Origin: JBALVT01 sp045110675
Lineage (GTDB): Bacteria > Pseudomonadota > Gammaproteobacteria > Pseudomonadales > Halieaceae
Direction: 5' to 3'
Assembly: GCA_045110675.1 (NCBI GenBank)
Contig: JBGCGJ010000036.1
Span: forward strand, 1 to 64,000
DNA length: 64,000 nt
The position numbers and the translations under genes were made by a program. Shown piece by piece: positions 8,958-17,493 of the stretch; the stretch's first letter is position 1, and every line of letters starts with the position of its first letter. The notes below the pieces were generated by a model that saw nothing but the letters and a program-made list of their open reading frames with translations, had not been told where the DNA came from and did not search any database.

Positions 8958-10436
8958 GTGGGCGAAAATCGCGAAGGCTGGAAAGTCATACTCGAGCAAC
9001 TGAAGCAACGCAGTGAATTCGCCCAGGGGCTGGGTGGTACTGATAAAATTGCAGTCCAACACGGCAAAGGTCGTCTCACCGCACGGGAGAGAATCGCGCT
9101 ATTGTGCGAGGATGGGAGTTTTAACGAATACGGTGAACTCGCCGGAGGCAACCACCCTGGGGGAGAACCGCCGCTAGCCGGAGATGGGCTGGTGGGCGGG
9201 ACAGCGACGGTCAGCGGTAAAACGGTGGTCATTATCGCGGAAGATTTCACCGTGAAGGGTGGATCTATTGGTCACCCTAATGCGGCAAAAAGAGCCCGTC
9301 TGGTGCGCCTGGCCAAAGAGCAATTGTATCCGTTGATTCTGCTGCTCGACGGCGCCGGAGAGCGAGCCTCCAATCAAAATGAGCGCTACCCTAACTCGCC
9401 CGGAGACCTGCAGCTGGTTGCAGATCTTAAGGGCCTGGTTCCCGTTGTCACCCTGGTACTGGGCACCTCTGCCGGACACGGAGCGCTCACCGGCATGTTT
9501 GCAGATTTGATTATCATGCGCAGTGGTTCGTCAATGTTTACCGCAGGCCCTCCTCTGGTAAAAGCCTCGCTGGGGATAGAGACCACCGCCGAAGAACTGG
9601 GCAGCGCCACTATGCATACCAGCACAAGCGGGGTTGCGCACAACTTGGGTGAATCGGAACAAGAATGTTTCGATATGGTGCGCTACTTTCTCTCACTGCT
9701 ACCCACTAACGTCAACCAAGACGACAGACTAGCAGTACCCTATCCAGAGCATCGCGAAGCCCAGGCGCGTAAAACGGATAGGCTACTCGATCTGATTCCG
9801 CCACAGATCAATCGGTCCTACGATATGCGCAAAGTTCTCGATGAGGTATGCGATAGCCGCTCAGTGTTTGAACTGCAACCAAACTACGGCAAAAACATCA
9901 TCACCTCCCTGGCAAGAATTGGCGGTACTCCCTGTCTCGTTGTTGCAAATCAACCCTTGGTGCAGGCCGGAGCGATCACCAGCGATTCAGCAGAGAAAGC
10001 CACCCATTTTATTGAGGTTGCGCAATCATTTGGCCTGCCGCTTATTAGCTTACTGGACAATCCAGGTGTCATGCCCGGGCCGGCGGCTGAGCAATCAGGA
10101 GTTCTAAAAGCCGCGGGGAAAATGTTTCTGGCGCAGCGAAGATTTACCGGCACAAAAATCGTAGTCACCCTGCGTAAAGCCTTTGGTTTCGGCAGTTCCG
10201 TGATGGGGATGAATCCCTGGGATCATCAGGCAATAAGCCTCGCCCTGCCCTCTGTCAATTTAGGCGGCGTCCCAGCGATTGGCGGTGCAGAGGCGGCCAA
10301 AGCCAGCGAGGATGAAGCTCAGCGCCTACAAGAACTACAATCCGGCGCTTGGATACCCGCTGACTCAATGGCCTTCGACAAGGTGATAGATCCAGCCGAA
10401 TTGAGAAACGAGATTATCCGGGTTCTGCACCGCTGA
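8958..10436 (+). CDS. Acyl-CoA carboxylase, carboxyltransferase (beta) subunit
   Basis: 492 aa with a GTG start (TAGGAA about 8 bp upstream). Both crotonase-like carboxyltransferase halves are present. The N half has GERASNQNE and the oxyanion loop GTSAGHGALTG. The C half has FGSSVMGMNPWDHQA and PAIGGAEAA. These enzymes move CO2 from carboxybiotin to acetyl-, propionyl- or methylcrotonyl-CoA. No biotin carboxylase or BCCP subunit lies in the window, so the alpha partner must be elsewhere and the substrate class (propionyl-, methylcrotonyl- or geranyl-like CoA) is unresolved. Confidence 0.88.
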   Translation: MGENREGWKVILEQLKQRSEFAQGLGGTDKIAVQHGKGRLTARERIALLCEDGSFNEYGELAGGNHPGGEPPLAGDGLVGGTATVSGKTVVIIAEDFTVKGGSIGHPNAAKRARLVRLAKEQLYPLILLLDGAGERASNQNERYPNSPGDLQLVADLKGLVPVVTLVLGTSAGHGALTGMFADLIIMRSGSSMFTAGPPLVKASLGIETTAEELGSATMHTSTSGVAHNLGESEQECFDMVRYFLSLLPTNVNQDDRLAVPYPEHREAQARKTDRLLDLIPPQINRSYDMRKVLDEVCDSRSVFELQPNYGKNIITSLARIGGTPCLVVANQPLVQAGAITSDSAEKATHFIEVAQSFGLPLISLLDNPGVMPGPAAEQSGVLKAAGKMFLAQRRFTGTKIVVTLRKAFGFGSSVMGMNPWDHQAISLALPSVNLGGVPAIGGAEAAKASEDEAQRLQELQSGAWIPADSMAFDKVIDPAELRNEIIRVLHR

Positions 10437-10523
10437 GGTAATTGACTTCGGGGACAAAGAAATAGATGCTTCCAACCCGAGCCGCCATCCGGAGGCCGCT
10501 GAATTGAATATGAGGTAAGTGAA

Positions 10524-10895
10524 ATGATTGGATATGTGACAATTGGTGTGAGCGACATGGAGAAAGCCAAAGCATTTTATACGGAGTTGCTGGCCGATTT
10601 AGGCGCCACCTTACAGGGCGACATGGGCCGAATCGCCTTTATCGGCGCCTCTATGGATACGCCGATGATTTCTGTTTGCATACCCTACGACGAAAACGAT
10701 CCACAGCCGGGCAATGGCAACATGATTGCTATTAACCCAGGTACCAAAGCAGACGTGGATAAATTCCATGCCAAAGCCCTGAGCCTGGGTGCGACCTGTG
10801 ATGGGGAACCCGGACAGCGAATTGAAGATATGTTCTACGGAGCCTACGTTCGCGATCCAGACGGCAACAAGTTAGCGTTCTTTAACTTCGGTTAA
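10524..10895 (+). CDS. VOC family (glyoxalase/dioxygenase superfamily) protein
   Basis: 123 aa, one VOC module pair (beta-alpha-beta-beta-beta twice). It opens with MIGYVTIGVSDMEKAKAFYTE and ends with YVRDPDGNKLAFFNFG, a typical C-terminal strand with a metal-site Glu/Asp region. The start has a good ribosome site (GAGGT, 7 bp upstream). Members include glyoxalase-like lyases, resistance proteins and dioxygenases; specificity cannot be read. It converges with the GspG-domain lipoprotein, and a strong hairpin lies between the two genes. Confidence 0.85.
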   Translation: MIGYVTIGVSDMEKAKAFYTELLADLGATLQGDMGRIAFIGASMDTPMISVCIPYDENDPQPGNGNMIAINPGTKADVDKFHAKALSLGATCDGEPGQRIEDMFYGAYVRDPDGNKLAFFNFG

Positions 10896-10918
10896 AGGAA
10901 CAGCAACGAAGCCGGAAC

Positions 10919-10947
10919 CTCGATCACATCGTTTCGATGTGATCGAG
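10919..10947. terminator. Perfect 13-bp hairpin between convergent genes
   Basis: CTCGATCACATCG and CGATGTGATCGAG pair exactly around a TTT loop. The hairpin spans the stop codon of the minus-strand lipoprotein and lies 24 bp after the plus-strand VOC stop. There is no clean T-tract on either side, so a bidirectional termination or mRNA-end role is inferred only from position and symmetry. Confidence 0.5.
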
Positions 10948-11598
10948 ATATTTCACGTATTGCGAGTTCACATCCGCATCTTCATCTTGTCCACCCACCG
11001 CAGCATCCGCGCCGAGAGTTGAGATTTGCGGATCACGTTTCACGCCGGCCAAACCCGATAAATGATAGATATAGGCGCGATTCCAGGGGTCCTGCGGGAT
11101 TGACGCAAGATAACCACCCTTTTCCAGCGGCCCTAGCTCTCGGCCATATTTCGCCGGTACTACCAGCGCTTCAAGGCCCTCTGACGTACTGGGGTATCGA
11201 CTATTTCTTTGGTAGAACAATTCAAGTGCGCTGCGGACTTGCTGAAAGTCTGTTCGGATCTGCCGAACGACATCGGATGCTTTGATACCAAGCATGGAAT
11301 AAAGACTAGCAGCGGGATTATCTGAACAGAAGATCGCAATATCCAGCGCAACGGGATGCGTAATAGCCACGTCATCCTTGACCAGGAAGGGTCGAAATCT
11401 ACCGCCACTGCCCCATTTGTCGTAAGACTTGTACTGTCCGCAGCTTACGCCGCCAGGGTAAACGGTAAGGTCTTTGAATTCTACTGGAAAGTCCGAGTTC
11501 ACCTTTTTGCTGAGGGACACTTTCGCCAGCTCAGTTTGATTTGCACACCCGTTCAACAGAGCGTACATCGTCAATGCCAACATCCACTTCACAATCAA
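10924..11598 (-). CDS. Lipoprotein with a type II secretion GspG-like pseudopilin domain
   Basis: About 224 aa. The N-terminus is a lipoprotein signal (lipobox LLNGC, Cys18), not a type IV prepilin leader. Residues about 110-224 match the globular part of the major pseudopilin GspG: RTDFQQVRSALELFYQRN, RYPSTSEGLEALV, IPQDPWNRAYIY, and the calcium-loop-like LGADAAVGGQDEDADV. Residues 20-110 are an unrecognised segment with a Cys pair (Cys52, Cys90). GspG normally polymerises through its N-terminal helix; without that helix this protein probably cannot be a fibre subunit. No other type II secretion genes are nearby. Confidence 0.75.
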   Translation of the reverse strand: MIVKWMLALTMYALLNGCANQTELAKVSLSKKVNSDFPVEFKDLTVYPGGVSCGQYKSYDKWGSGGRFRPFLVKDDVAITHPVALDIAIFCSDNPAASLYSMLGIKASDVVRQIRTDFQQVRSALELFYQRNSRYPSTSEGLEALVVPAKYGRELGPLEKGGYLASIPQDPWNRAYIYHLSGLAGVKRDPQISTLGADAAVGGQDEDADVNSQYVKYLDHIETM

Positions 11599-11712
11599 TG
11601 TCTATTATCCCGTCGTAAAAATGTAATCGCGCACCGCATCTTCGGGCAATTCTACGCGATGCCTCACCACAAAGAAAACAACCCAGAAACGTTCGAAGCG
11701 AATTCGCGGGTT

Positions 11713-12930
11713 TTACTTCGCACTGATAATTTCAAAGCTCTCTATAGGGAGCGGAACGGGAACTGACAGCAGATCTATCTCCAGGGTAGAAATATTGATA
11801 TTAACTTTAAAAGTATCCTCCACTTCAATCAATTCGATCACTGTAGAACTACGCCGAACAAGATCAAACTCAGCCAACAGCGACTCTCCGTCTGCTGCTA
11901 GTTGCAACCAACGGTTTGATCCTTGCTCGACGAAGTAGCCACTCACGTCAGCTGAATTTTCACCGTAGGCAAGCTCTGATGCTGTAAACCCGTTGATGAA
12001 AACGGCGGCCCCTTGGACAATACCCACAGGCTCGAGCGGCCCCGAAAGCTGACTTGAATAGATATTGCCATCCGCCAGGTTGAGAACAACATCCACATTG
12101 CGGGAATCATCGCGCAAGGTCACACCAGCACCATCCCTATCGATTTCCGCAAAGGTATACTTCGCGTTCTTTCTTCCCTTCTTACGAAAAATCCACGTTT
12201 CCGGTTCAGTCTGAATATAGTCTCCCTTATAAAACCCCACGCTATCCCCGGATTTAACCTGAGTGGCCAACCAGCCCGTGGGCGCTGCCGATCTTCCCAA
12301 CACAGTCCCCCAGGGCGTCGTTGCCGCCATTCCCAATTGTTGCTGAATAATCCCCGTGGAGAAATCAATGAAGTATCTAACATCGGCGAAGCGATCATAG
12401 ATGACCAGGCGCAACTCTGATCGGACTTCCGTGTTGTAGTAATTCGTCGGAATGGCGTTGGGGTAGGATTCAATCCAGGTTACATCGTCAACTTGTTGAA
12501 AAGTACCCCTGGAAGTCGTGGCCGTATCCTCAAACGAGACGACATTTGCATTGTAGCCATTGACCACTCGAAACTGTGCCACCACATCTAGCGTCTGGCC
12601 TTCAAAGAGTGGATGGAGATCATCGATGACAAGGTTACAAGCCAGCTGGGTGGGCTGAGGACAGATCGCAAAGTCTTCCCCTAGAGAATCACTCCAGCGA
12701 ACAAAATCATTGCCTGGTAAGGGTGTCGCGGTGAGAGTCTCATTTAAACTCTCTCCTTCATTTAGTTGATAGGCGCAGCCAAACAGGCAATCATCGCCCA
12801 GGTCACTGCTCACCTTTCCGCCGCTGAAATGGCCCACAGTCACGAGACAGCCACTTAACACCGTCAGAGCGGCCACTAGCGCTACTTTGACACCGACTTG
12901 CGTCACCTTATTTTCCATAATGTGTTTCAT
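11713..12930 (-). CDS. Lipoprotein with a divergent InlB B-repeat-like N-terminal domain
   Basis: 405 aa from the ATG at 12930 (AGGA 8 bp upstream); longer starts lack a signal peptide. The lipobox is VLSGC (Cys28). Residues about 28-110 show the pattern of the Divergent InlB B-repeat (GGKVSSDLGDDCLFGCAYQL, then TATPLPGNDFVRWSD), normally a surface beta module. The remaining about 290 residues are beta-rich with no family recognised. It is probably an outer-membrane or surface lipoprotein of unknown role. Confidence 0.72.
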   Translation of the reverse strand: MKHIMENKVTQVGVKVALVAALTVLSGCLVTVGHFSGGKVSSDLGDDCLFGCAYQLNEGESLNETLTATPLPGNDFVRWSDSLGEDFAICPQPTQLACNLVIDDLHPLFEGQTLDVVAQFRVVNGYNANVVSFEDTATTSRGTFQQVDDVTWIESYPNAIPTNYYNTEVRSELRLVIYDRFADVRYFIDFSTGIIQQQLGMAATTPWGTVLGRSAAPTGWLATQVKSGDSVGFYKGDYIQTEPETWIFRKKGRKNAKYTFAEIDRDGAGVTLRDDSRNVDVVLNLADGNIYSSQLSGPLEPVGIVQGAAVFINGFTASELAYGENSADVSGYFVEQGSNRWLQLAADGESLLAEFDLVRRSSTVIELIEVEDTFKVNINISTLEIDLLSVPVPLPIESFEIISAK

Positions 12931-13159
12931 AATTAGCATCCTGGTTGCCGAGTGGCTCCGCAGCGGCGCGGATTTTATTGTACCCCCCAACTCCCACAAT
13001 ATAATGCTAGTCGCTCGCCCGAGGAAGGCAAATTATTCGTCATTGGGAACTGGCGCTCACTTGTGCCGCAAAATGCTCTATCATGTGGGCATAAATCAAG
13101 GGTCTGCTGGTTTGGTAGATCCGGAAGAACCATACCCGAGACGGAGTGATAAATTAGCA

Positions 13160-13345
13160 ATGGCAGATATCATCCCTTTTCGAAAACAGACTCTCAAGGA
13201 AAAACACAAGGGCAAGACCCTATGCCGCCATGGACATCACAAATGGGTGGTCGACAAAAGTAAACCCTTCGAAGTTAAAACCGGGAAATTGGTGACGACT
13301 TACCGCTGTTCCCGATGTGAAAAAACCAAAGTAAAAACTGACTAA
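13160..13345 (+). CDS. Small zinc-ribbon-like protein
   Basis: 61 aa starting MADIIPFRKQTLKEKHKGK. It has CRHGHHKW and, 24 residues on, YRCSRCEK, a plausible Cys/His zinc site (C-x2-H near the N-terminus, C-x2-C near the C-terminus). It is lysine-rich and basic. The upstream frame stays open, but the extension is not protein-like. It sits 22 bp before the HAD phosphatase gene, and co-transcription is likely. Function unknown. Confidence 0.65.
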   Translation: MADIIPFRKQTLKEKHKGKTLCRHGHHKWVVDKSKPFEVKTGKLVTTYRCSRCEKTKVKTD

Positions 13346-13367
13346 AAGCCACAAACAGGATTAAGAC

Positions 13368-14192
13368 ATGGAGTTGGTAGTTTTCGACCTGGATGGGACC
13401 TTGCTAAATAAGGCCTCCGAAATATCAGATTTTACCCGGGAGACACTGGGCTTGCTGCGCAAGAGTGATGTTGCCTTTACCGTCGCCACGGGCCGAACAA
13501 TGCACGGCGCCCTAAAGCCAATGGCGGGACACGACTTCACGCTGCCTCAGATCTACAAAAACGGCGTAATGATCTGGCATCCGGAGCAAGAGTCATACAG
13601 CCACAAGTACATGCTGACCAAGACCGAGCTGCAAACAACATTGAACAGCTTTGCTGAGCAGAATGTAACGCCCTTTATTTTCACCCTCGATGAGAATAAT
13701 CAACACGCAGCTTACCACCCGCCTATCCAAACAGATGCGGACGCGAGACTCATAGAAGAATTGAGTGTCAACAGAGGCCTACCCTTAAAGCCTGTTTCAG
13801 AACTACCCGAAGATGCCGAGATAACCAATATCAGTGCTCTGGGCCCATTTGATGCGGTAGAGACGATCGCCGCGCAGGTTGAAACGGAAGATCACCTGGT
13901 GGTTTACCGTGGCGGTGGGATTCAGGCATCCACCAACACCCATTGGATGGACATTCACCACAGTGAGGGCAGTAAAGGTGCCGCAGTGCTGCAGCTGAAA
14001 AAGCATCTTGGTGCAAGCAATGTGGTCTGTTTTGGCGACAGTGACAATGATCTGAGTATGTTTGAAACTGCGGATGAGGCTTATGCGCCGGAAAATGGTC
14101 TGGCGGAGGTCAAGGCGGTCGCTACTGATGTGATTGGGCATCATGATGAGGATGGGATCGCGCATTTTTTGCGAGAGCGATTCTCTCTGTAG
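13368..14192 (+). CDS. HAD superfamily phosphatase, Cof type (subfamily IIB)
   Basis: 274 aa, the usual length. Motif I is FDLDGTLL (the first Asp is the nucleophile, Asp8), motif II a Thr in VATGRT, motif III Lys in GSKGAAV, and motif IV FGDSDNDLSMF. The central cap domain is of the IIB (Cof) type. Such enzymes hydrolyse sugar phosphates, pyridoxal phosphate or flavin phosphates in the cytosol. The substrate is not evident. Confidence 0.88.
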   Translation: MELVVFDLDGTLLNKASEISDFTRETLGLLRKSDVAFTVATGRTMHGALKPMAGHDFTLPQIYKNGVMIWHPEQESYSHKYMLTKTELQTTLNSFAEQNVTPFIFTLDENNQHAAYHPPIQTDADARLIEELSVNRGLPLKPVSELPEDAEITNISALGPFDAVETIAAQVETEDHLVVYRGGGIQASTNTHWMDIHHSEGSKGAAVLQLKKHLGASNVVCFGDSDNDLSMFETADEAYAPENGLAEVKAVATDVIGHHDEDGIAHFLRERFSL

Positions 14193-14296
14193 ACGCTCTA
14201 GCAATAAGAAACCCCGTACCTTAAGGCCCGAATTGATCTGGATTAGGTATCTTCCCTAGACCTAAAAATCACCGCTGATCCGACTCAAGCGTCGGG

Positions 14297-14392
14297 TTAT
14301 ATTCCTTCTTCTCATGACCGTCGGCAGCATGGATGCTGCCGCCGAGGCCCCATGGATGGGTCCACGCCGCGTCTTGAGAAGAAGGAATATAA
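14297..14392. repeat. Inverted-repeat element, copy 1 (18-bp perfect arms, shared core)
   Basis: Arms at 14297-14314 (TTATATTCCTTCTTCTCA) and 14375-14392 are exact reverse complements. The flanks outside continue to pair imperfectly. The 60-nt interior contains a nested palindrome, GGCAGCATGGATGCTGCC. Read on the minus strand, the interior aligns with the interior of copy 2, while the arms do not match those of copy 2. Confidence 0.85.
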
Positions 14393-14452
14393 ACCGGCGC
14401 GACGGACTCGCTAAAGAACTTTTAATCGGGAGTTTAAACCTAGTGCATTGTC

Positions 14453-14562
14453 GCTTGTAGGGCTAAATTGGTTTTCAAATCCCGCCGTGAATACATCCAT
14501 GTAGGCTTGTCGACAGCATCCATGCTGTCAACAGATTTGAAAACCAATTTAGCCCTACAAGC
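14453..14562. repeat. Inverted-repeat element, copy 2 (29-bp perfect arms, shared core)
   Basis: Arms at 14453-14481 (starting GCTTGTAGGGCTAAATTGG) and 14534-14562 are perfect reverse complements over 29 bp. The 52-nt interior has CGTGAATACATCCATGTAGG followed by the palindrome GACAGCATCCATGCTGTC. The core matches copy 1 in opposite orientation; the arms are unrelated. The whole element would fold into a long stem with a structured loop. Confidence 0.88.
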
Positions 14563-14758
14563 TCAGCATTGAACTTCAATTTTCAATAATCACATCGTTT
14601 CTAATGTGCACACTGCATAGTTAAACCGAGCACATAAATCTGTCCCCTAGTAGCGTTCTCACCGCTTGAGGTGATGGCACCCGGGTTTAACACGACTATG
14701 ATGGTTTGATACAACCTAGTGTTAAATCACCAGCCAAATCCGTCAAAGAGTTAGCAGT

Positions 14759-15178
14759 ATGGGTGCAGCCAACCAACACAAAGCCATGGTCAATCGCTTT
14801 TTCGACGCACTAAATAAAGGCGATGTCGACACCGTAGTGAATACCTACGCAGAAAATGGACAAGTCCAAACCATGGGTGGCACATTGATATCCGGTACCT
14901 TTTCCAAAGAAGATATCTCCAACTCCGTGAAAGGTATCTTTGATGTATTTCCCAAAGGCATAAGATTTTCCATCGACGATATGGTCGCCGAGGGGAACAA
15001 AGTCGCAGTGGAGGCAAAGAGTGAAGGTGAACACGTCTCTGGTCAAACCTACCGTAACGAGTATCACTTTTTGTTTGAGTTTCTCGACGGGAAACTCGTC
15101 AAACTAAAAGAATATATGGACACCGAACTGGTAACCGATGTGTTGTGCGGTGGCCAGCGCCCCCCTTTCAGCAGTTAA
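14759..15178 (+). CDS. SnoaL-like/NTF2-fold family protein
   Basis: 139 aa with the cone-shaped NTF2/SnoaL pattern: an N-terminal helix (HKAMVNRFFDALNKGDVDTVV), then YAENGQVQTMGG, and C-terminal strands with YRNEYHFLFEFLDGKLVKLKEYMDTEL. Members are ketosteroid-isomerase-like enzymes or ligand-binding proteins; the catalytic residues cannot be set here. The next gene starts 14 bp after its stop, so the pair is likely an operon. Confidence 0.78.
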   Translation: MGAANQHKAMVNRFFDALNKGDVDTVVNTYAENGQVQTMGGTLISGTFSKEDISNSVKGIFDVFPKGIRFSIDDMVAEGNKVAVEAKSEGEHVSGQTYRNEYHFLFEFLDGKLVKLKEYMDTELVTDVLCGGQRPPFSS

Positions 15179-15192
15179 TCTGGAGAACGAGC

Positions 15193-16386
15193 GTGGAAAG
15201 ACGAGAGTTGTTAAAAGGCACTGCTGTAGGCAGTTTGGCGGCACTGGCGGGTGGTATGTTATCTGGGCACGTCGCTGCAGCGGACAAAAGCAGGCTCGGT
15301 GACGAGGCTGGGAAAGCACTAACCGAGCTTCAAAATACTCTCAACGAAATGGAAGCGAGTTTCGCAACACCGCAATGGAAACTGCGCACGCCTGAAGATT
15401 TCGCCGAGGCCAGAAGAGTGACATTGCACGCTTTGTTGCATGGCTTGGAAGCATGGCTCGAGGCAGACCCGGCGCGTCCGTTCTTCACGCTATTTATACA
15501 TCAGCACAAAAAACTGTTGGGCGACAATCCTGACTCTCGCTATTACTCGGCCGTTATCAGTGATCAACACCAGTATCGTATTCGCGGCAACCTGGCCGGC
15601 GCAACGTATACCAGTTTCACCATCGAATTGGGTCAGGGAGTGGACGGCGACGGCATTGGTTCAACCATAAACGACTCCGAATTCGAATCTGACGAGAACG
15701 GTGATTTCGAAATTGTTGTCAGCAAAGACAAAGTCGAGGGCAACTGGATGCGCTTGCCCACCGGTGCTATCAGTATTACCTCCAGACATTACTACGAGCG
15801 CAAAGTGAGTATCAACAATGATCGATTGCACCATATACCACTGGATATCGAGAACCTGGACGGCGCCGGAGCGCGCAAATCGCCGAACGATACTGATATT
15901 GCCGAAGGTATTCGTCGCGTTGCCAACTTCGTCAAGAGTAATGTCGTAACGATGACAGAAGAAAAAAGCCCACCGTGGGTTTCTCGGGTGCCCAATCAGT
16001 TTGTACCACCAAAGAAAGACGATACCCATAAAGCCATCACCTATGCAGCGAAAGACAATGTCTATGCGATGGCCCCCTTCGTATTGGGACCCAATCAAGC
16101 TTTGGTGATTCGCGGGAGATTTCCCAAGTGCCGATTTTCGAACCTGGTGCTGTTCAACCGGTTTTTACAAACCTTCGACTATGAAACACGGCAGGTTTCC
16201 CTCAATCGGGCTCAAACTGAACTCAAGGATGATGGTAGTTTTGAAATGATTGTCGCCCATCGAGATCCGGAAAAGCCGAACTGGCTGGACACGGAGGGGC
16301 GACCTTACGGCATCATGTTCTGGCGCTTTCAACTTCCCGAGGAAGAAATAGAACCTCTACTCACTGAAGTGATCAACCTGGCCTAG
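15193..16386 (+). CDS. Tat-exported DUF1214-like protein
   Basis: 397 aa from the GTG at 15193 (GGAGAA 7 bp upstream); an earlier in-frame start would put 16 non-signal residues before the leader. The N-terminus ERRELLKGTAVGSLAALAGG is a twin-arginine leader ending near HVAAA. The body has YRIRGNLAGATYTSFTIEL, NWMRLPTGAISITSRHYYER and a C-terminal PNWLDTEGRPYGIMFWRFQ, features seen in DUF1214-containing proteins. The function of that family is unknown. A folded protein exported to the periplasm is predicted. Confidence 0.7.
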   Translation: MERRELLKGTAVGSLAALAGGMLSGHVAAADKSRLGDEAGKALTELQNTLNEMEASFATPQWKLRTPEDFAEARRVTLHALLHGLEAWLEADPARPFFTLFIHQHKKLLGDNPDSRYYSAVISDQHQYRIRGNLAGATYTSFTIELGQGVDGDGIGSTINDSEFESDENGDFEIVVSKDKVEGNWMRLPTGAISITSRHYYERKVSINNDRLHHIPLDIENLDGAGARKSPNDTDIAEGIRRVANFVKSNVVTMTEEKSPPWVSRVPNQFVPPKKDDTHKAITYAAKDNVYAMAPFVLGPNQALVIRGRFPKCRFSNLVLFNRFLQTFDYETRQVSLNRAQTELKDDGSFEMIVAHRDPEKPNWLDTEGRPYGIMFWRFQLPEEEIEPLLTEVINLA

Positions 16387-16413
16387 ACGCTATTCGATAG
16401 ATTCCGTCCCGCC

Positions 16414-17304
16414 TCAGGGACAAGTCCCCTGCTTTACTCCCAGTGTCCAGGCAAGCGCATCCTCAAGCAGGATGCGATACTCCGTCTTTTCAAATGCCTC
16501 TGCTGTGTGTCCCATGGCAGCATAAAGGGTTCGTCCAGCACCGACGCAATTCGTCCACACGACGGGATGGTCGCCCATCGAAAGATCTCGCTCATTTCCC
16601 ATCATTTTTTGAAACGGAGAATAGGAATCTTCGTCGAGTACGGCGAGGATATTAAACCCATTGATGCGCGGACTCTTTTCCCAAGAGTACCACTCCTCCG
16701 TATGCGACCAGGTTTCGGGTAAGCGCTCCACGGCGGCGTGGCCTGAAGATTCCATCACAACGGTGGCTTCCTGGAACTGCGGACCCATAATATGCGCGGT
16801 AAATTCCGCTCCAATCAAATTATCCATATACCATTGCCACTCGGCGTGGGAACCATCCCCCGCCGCATGTAGACCTATCCAGCCGCCGCCGGCTTCTAGC
16901 CAGGACTGAAAAACTTGTTCCTGATCTTCACTGAGCATGTCGCCACTGGCGTTCAAAAATACAACACTCTGAAATTGCTGGAGATCTTCTGAGTTAAAAA
17001 CGGCGCCGTTTTCCGTGAAGAAAGTGGACCACCCCTTACCCACAGCGATGGATGCGATGGCCGCCCTGCCTCCTTCAATACCCTCCTTGTGACGGAAGCT
17101 ATTGGTTTTGCTGAACACCAGCACGGCTGGCGAGTGCAAATCTGCGGGAATAGCCGGGGCGACTGTGTCGTGTTCGCGCGAGGGAAACAGAATATTCCAG
17201 GCACCGATATACCAGATCCCCGCTAAGGAGAGACAAACCAATAACAAAATCGAAGCCAGCGCCCACTTAACAACTCTTTGCCACAAAGGCGATTTTCGAG
17301 ACAT
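16414..17304 (-). CDS. ThuA domain-containing protein, membrane-anchored
   Basis: 296 aa from the ATG at 17304, preceded by TTGGAA; the ATG eight codons upstream lacks a ribosome site. Residues about 12-33 form a single membrane helix or uncleaved signal. The rest is the class I glutamine-amidotransferase-like ThuA fold: VLVFSKTNSFRHKEGI, FLNASGDMLSEDQEQVFQSW, GGGWIGLHAAGDG, WSHTEEWYSW, and a C-terminal YAAMGHTAEAF. ThuA is linked to trehalose and sugar utilisation in rhizobia, but the biochemical role is unclear. The protein is probably periplasmic. Confidence 0.85.
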   Translation of the reverse strand: MSRKSPLWQRVVKWALASILLLVCLSLAGIWYIGAWNILFPSREHDTVAPAIPADLHSPAVLVFSKTNSFRHKEGIEGGRAAIASIAVGKGWSTFFTENGAVFNSEDLQQFQSVVFLNASGDMLSEDQEQVFQSWLEAGGGWIGLHAAGDGSHAEWQWYMDNLIGAEFTAHIMGPQFQEATVVMESSGHAAVERLPETWSHTEEWYSWEKSPRINGFNILAVLDEDSYSPFQKMMGNERDLSMGDHPVVWTNCVGAGRTLYAAMGHTAEAFEKTEYRILLEDALAWTLGVKQGTCP

Positions 17305-17493
17305 AGCGGAATTCCAAAAGCAGTTCATTTAGTGAGTATCGACTATAACATCGCAAACGCCTCCGCGCTCTACTCCCGGCGAACTATCCATTAGTTTCGA
17401 GGTCTTCTTGTTAAGGGCCTGTTGAGCGTGCAAAATACGCGTTTTCCAGTTTCACTCATTCAATTTAGTCACTCACTTTATCGGACAAGACAG

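Larger units (their letters stand above)
14193..14758. other. 566-bp intergenic stretch holding two inverted-repeat elements
   Basis: No credible protein frame is seen. The stretch is dominated by the two hairpin elements listed separately (14297-14392 and 14453-14562). The remainder up to the SnoaL-like gene is AT-rich, without a recognised RNA gene. It probably also contains the promoter of the gene at 14759, but no convincing -35/-10 pair could be fixed by eye. Confidence 0.6.
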
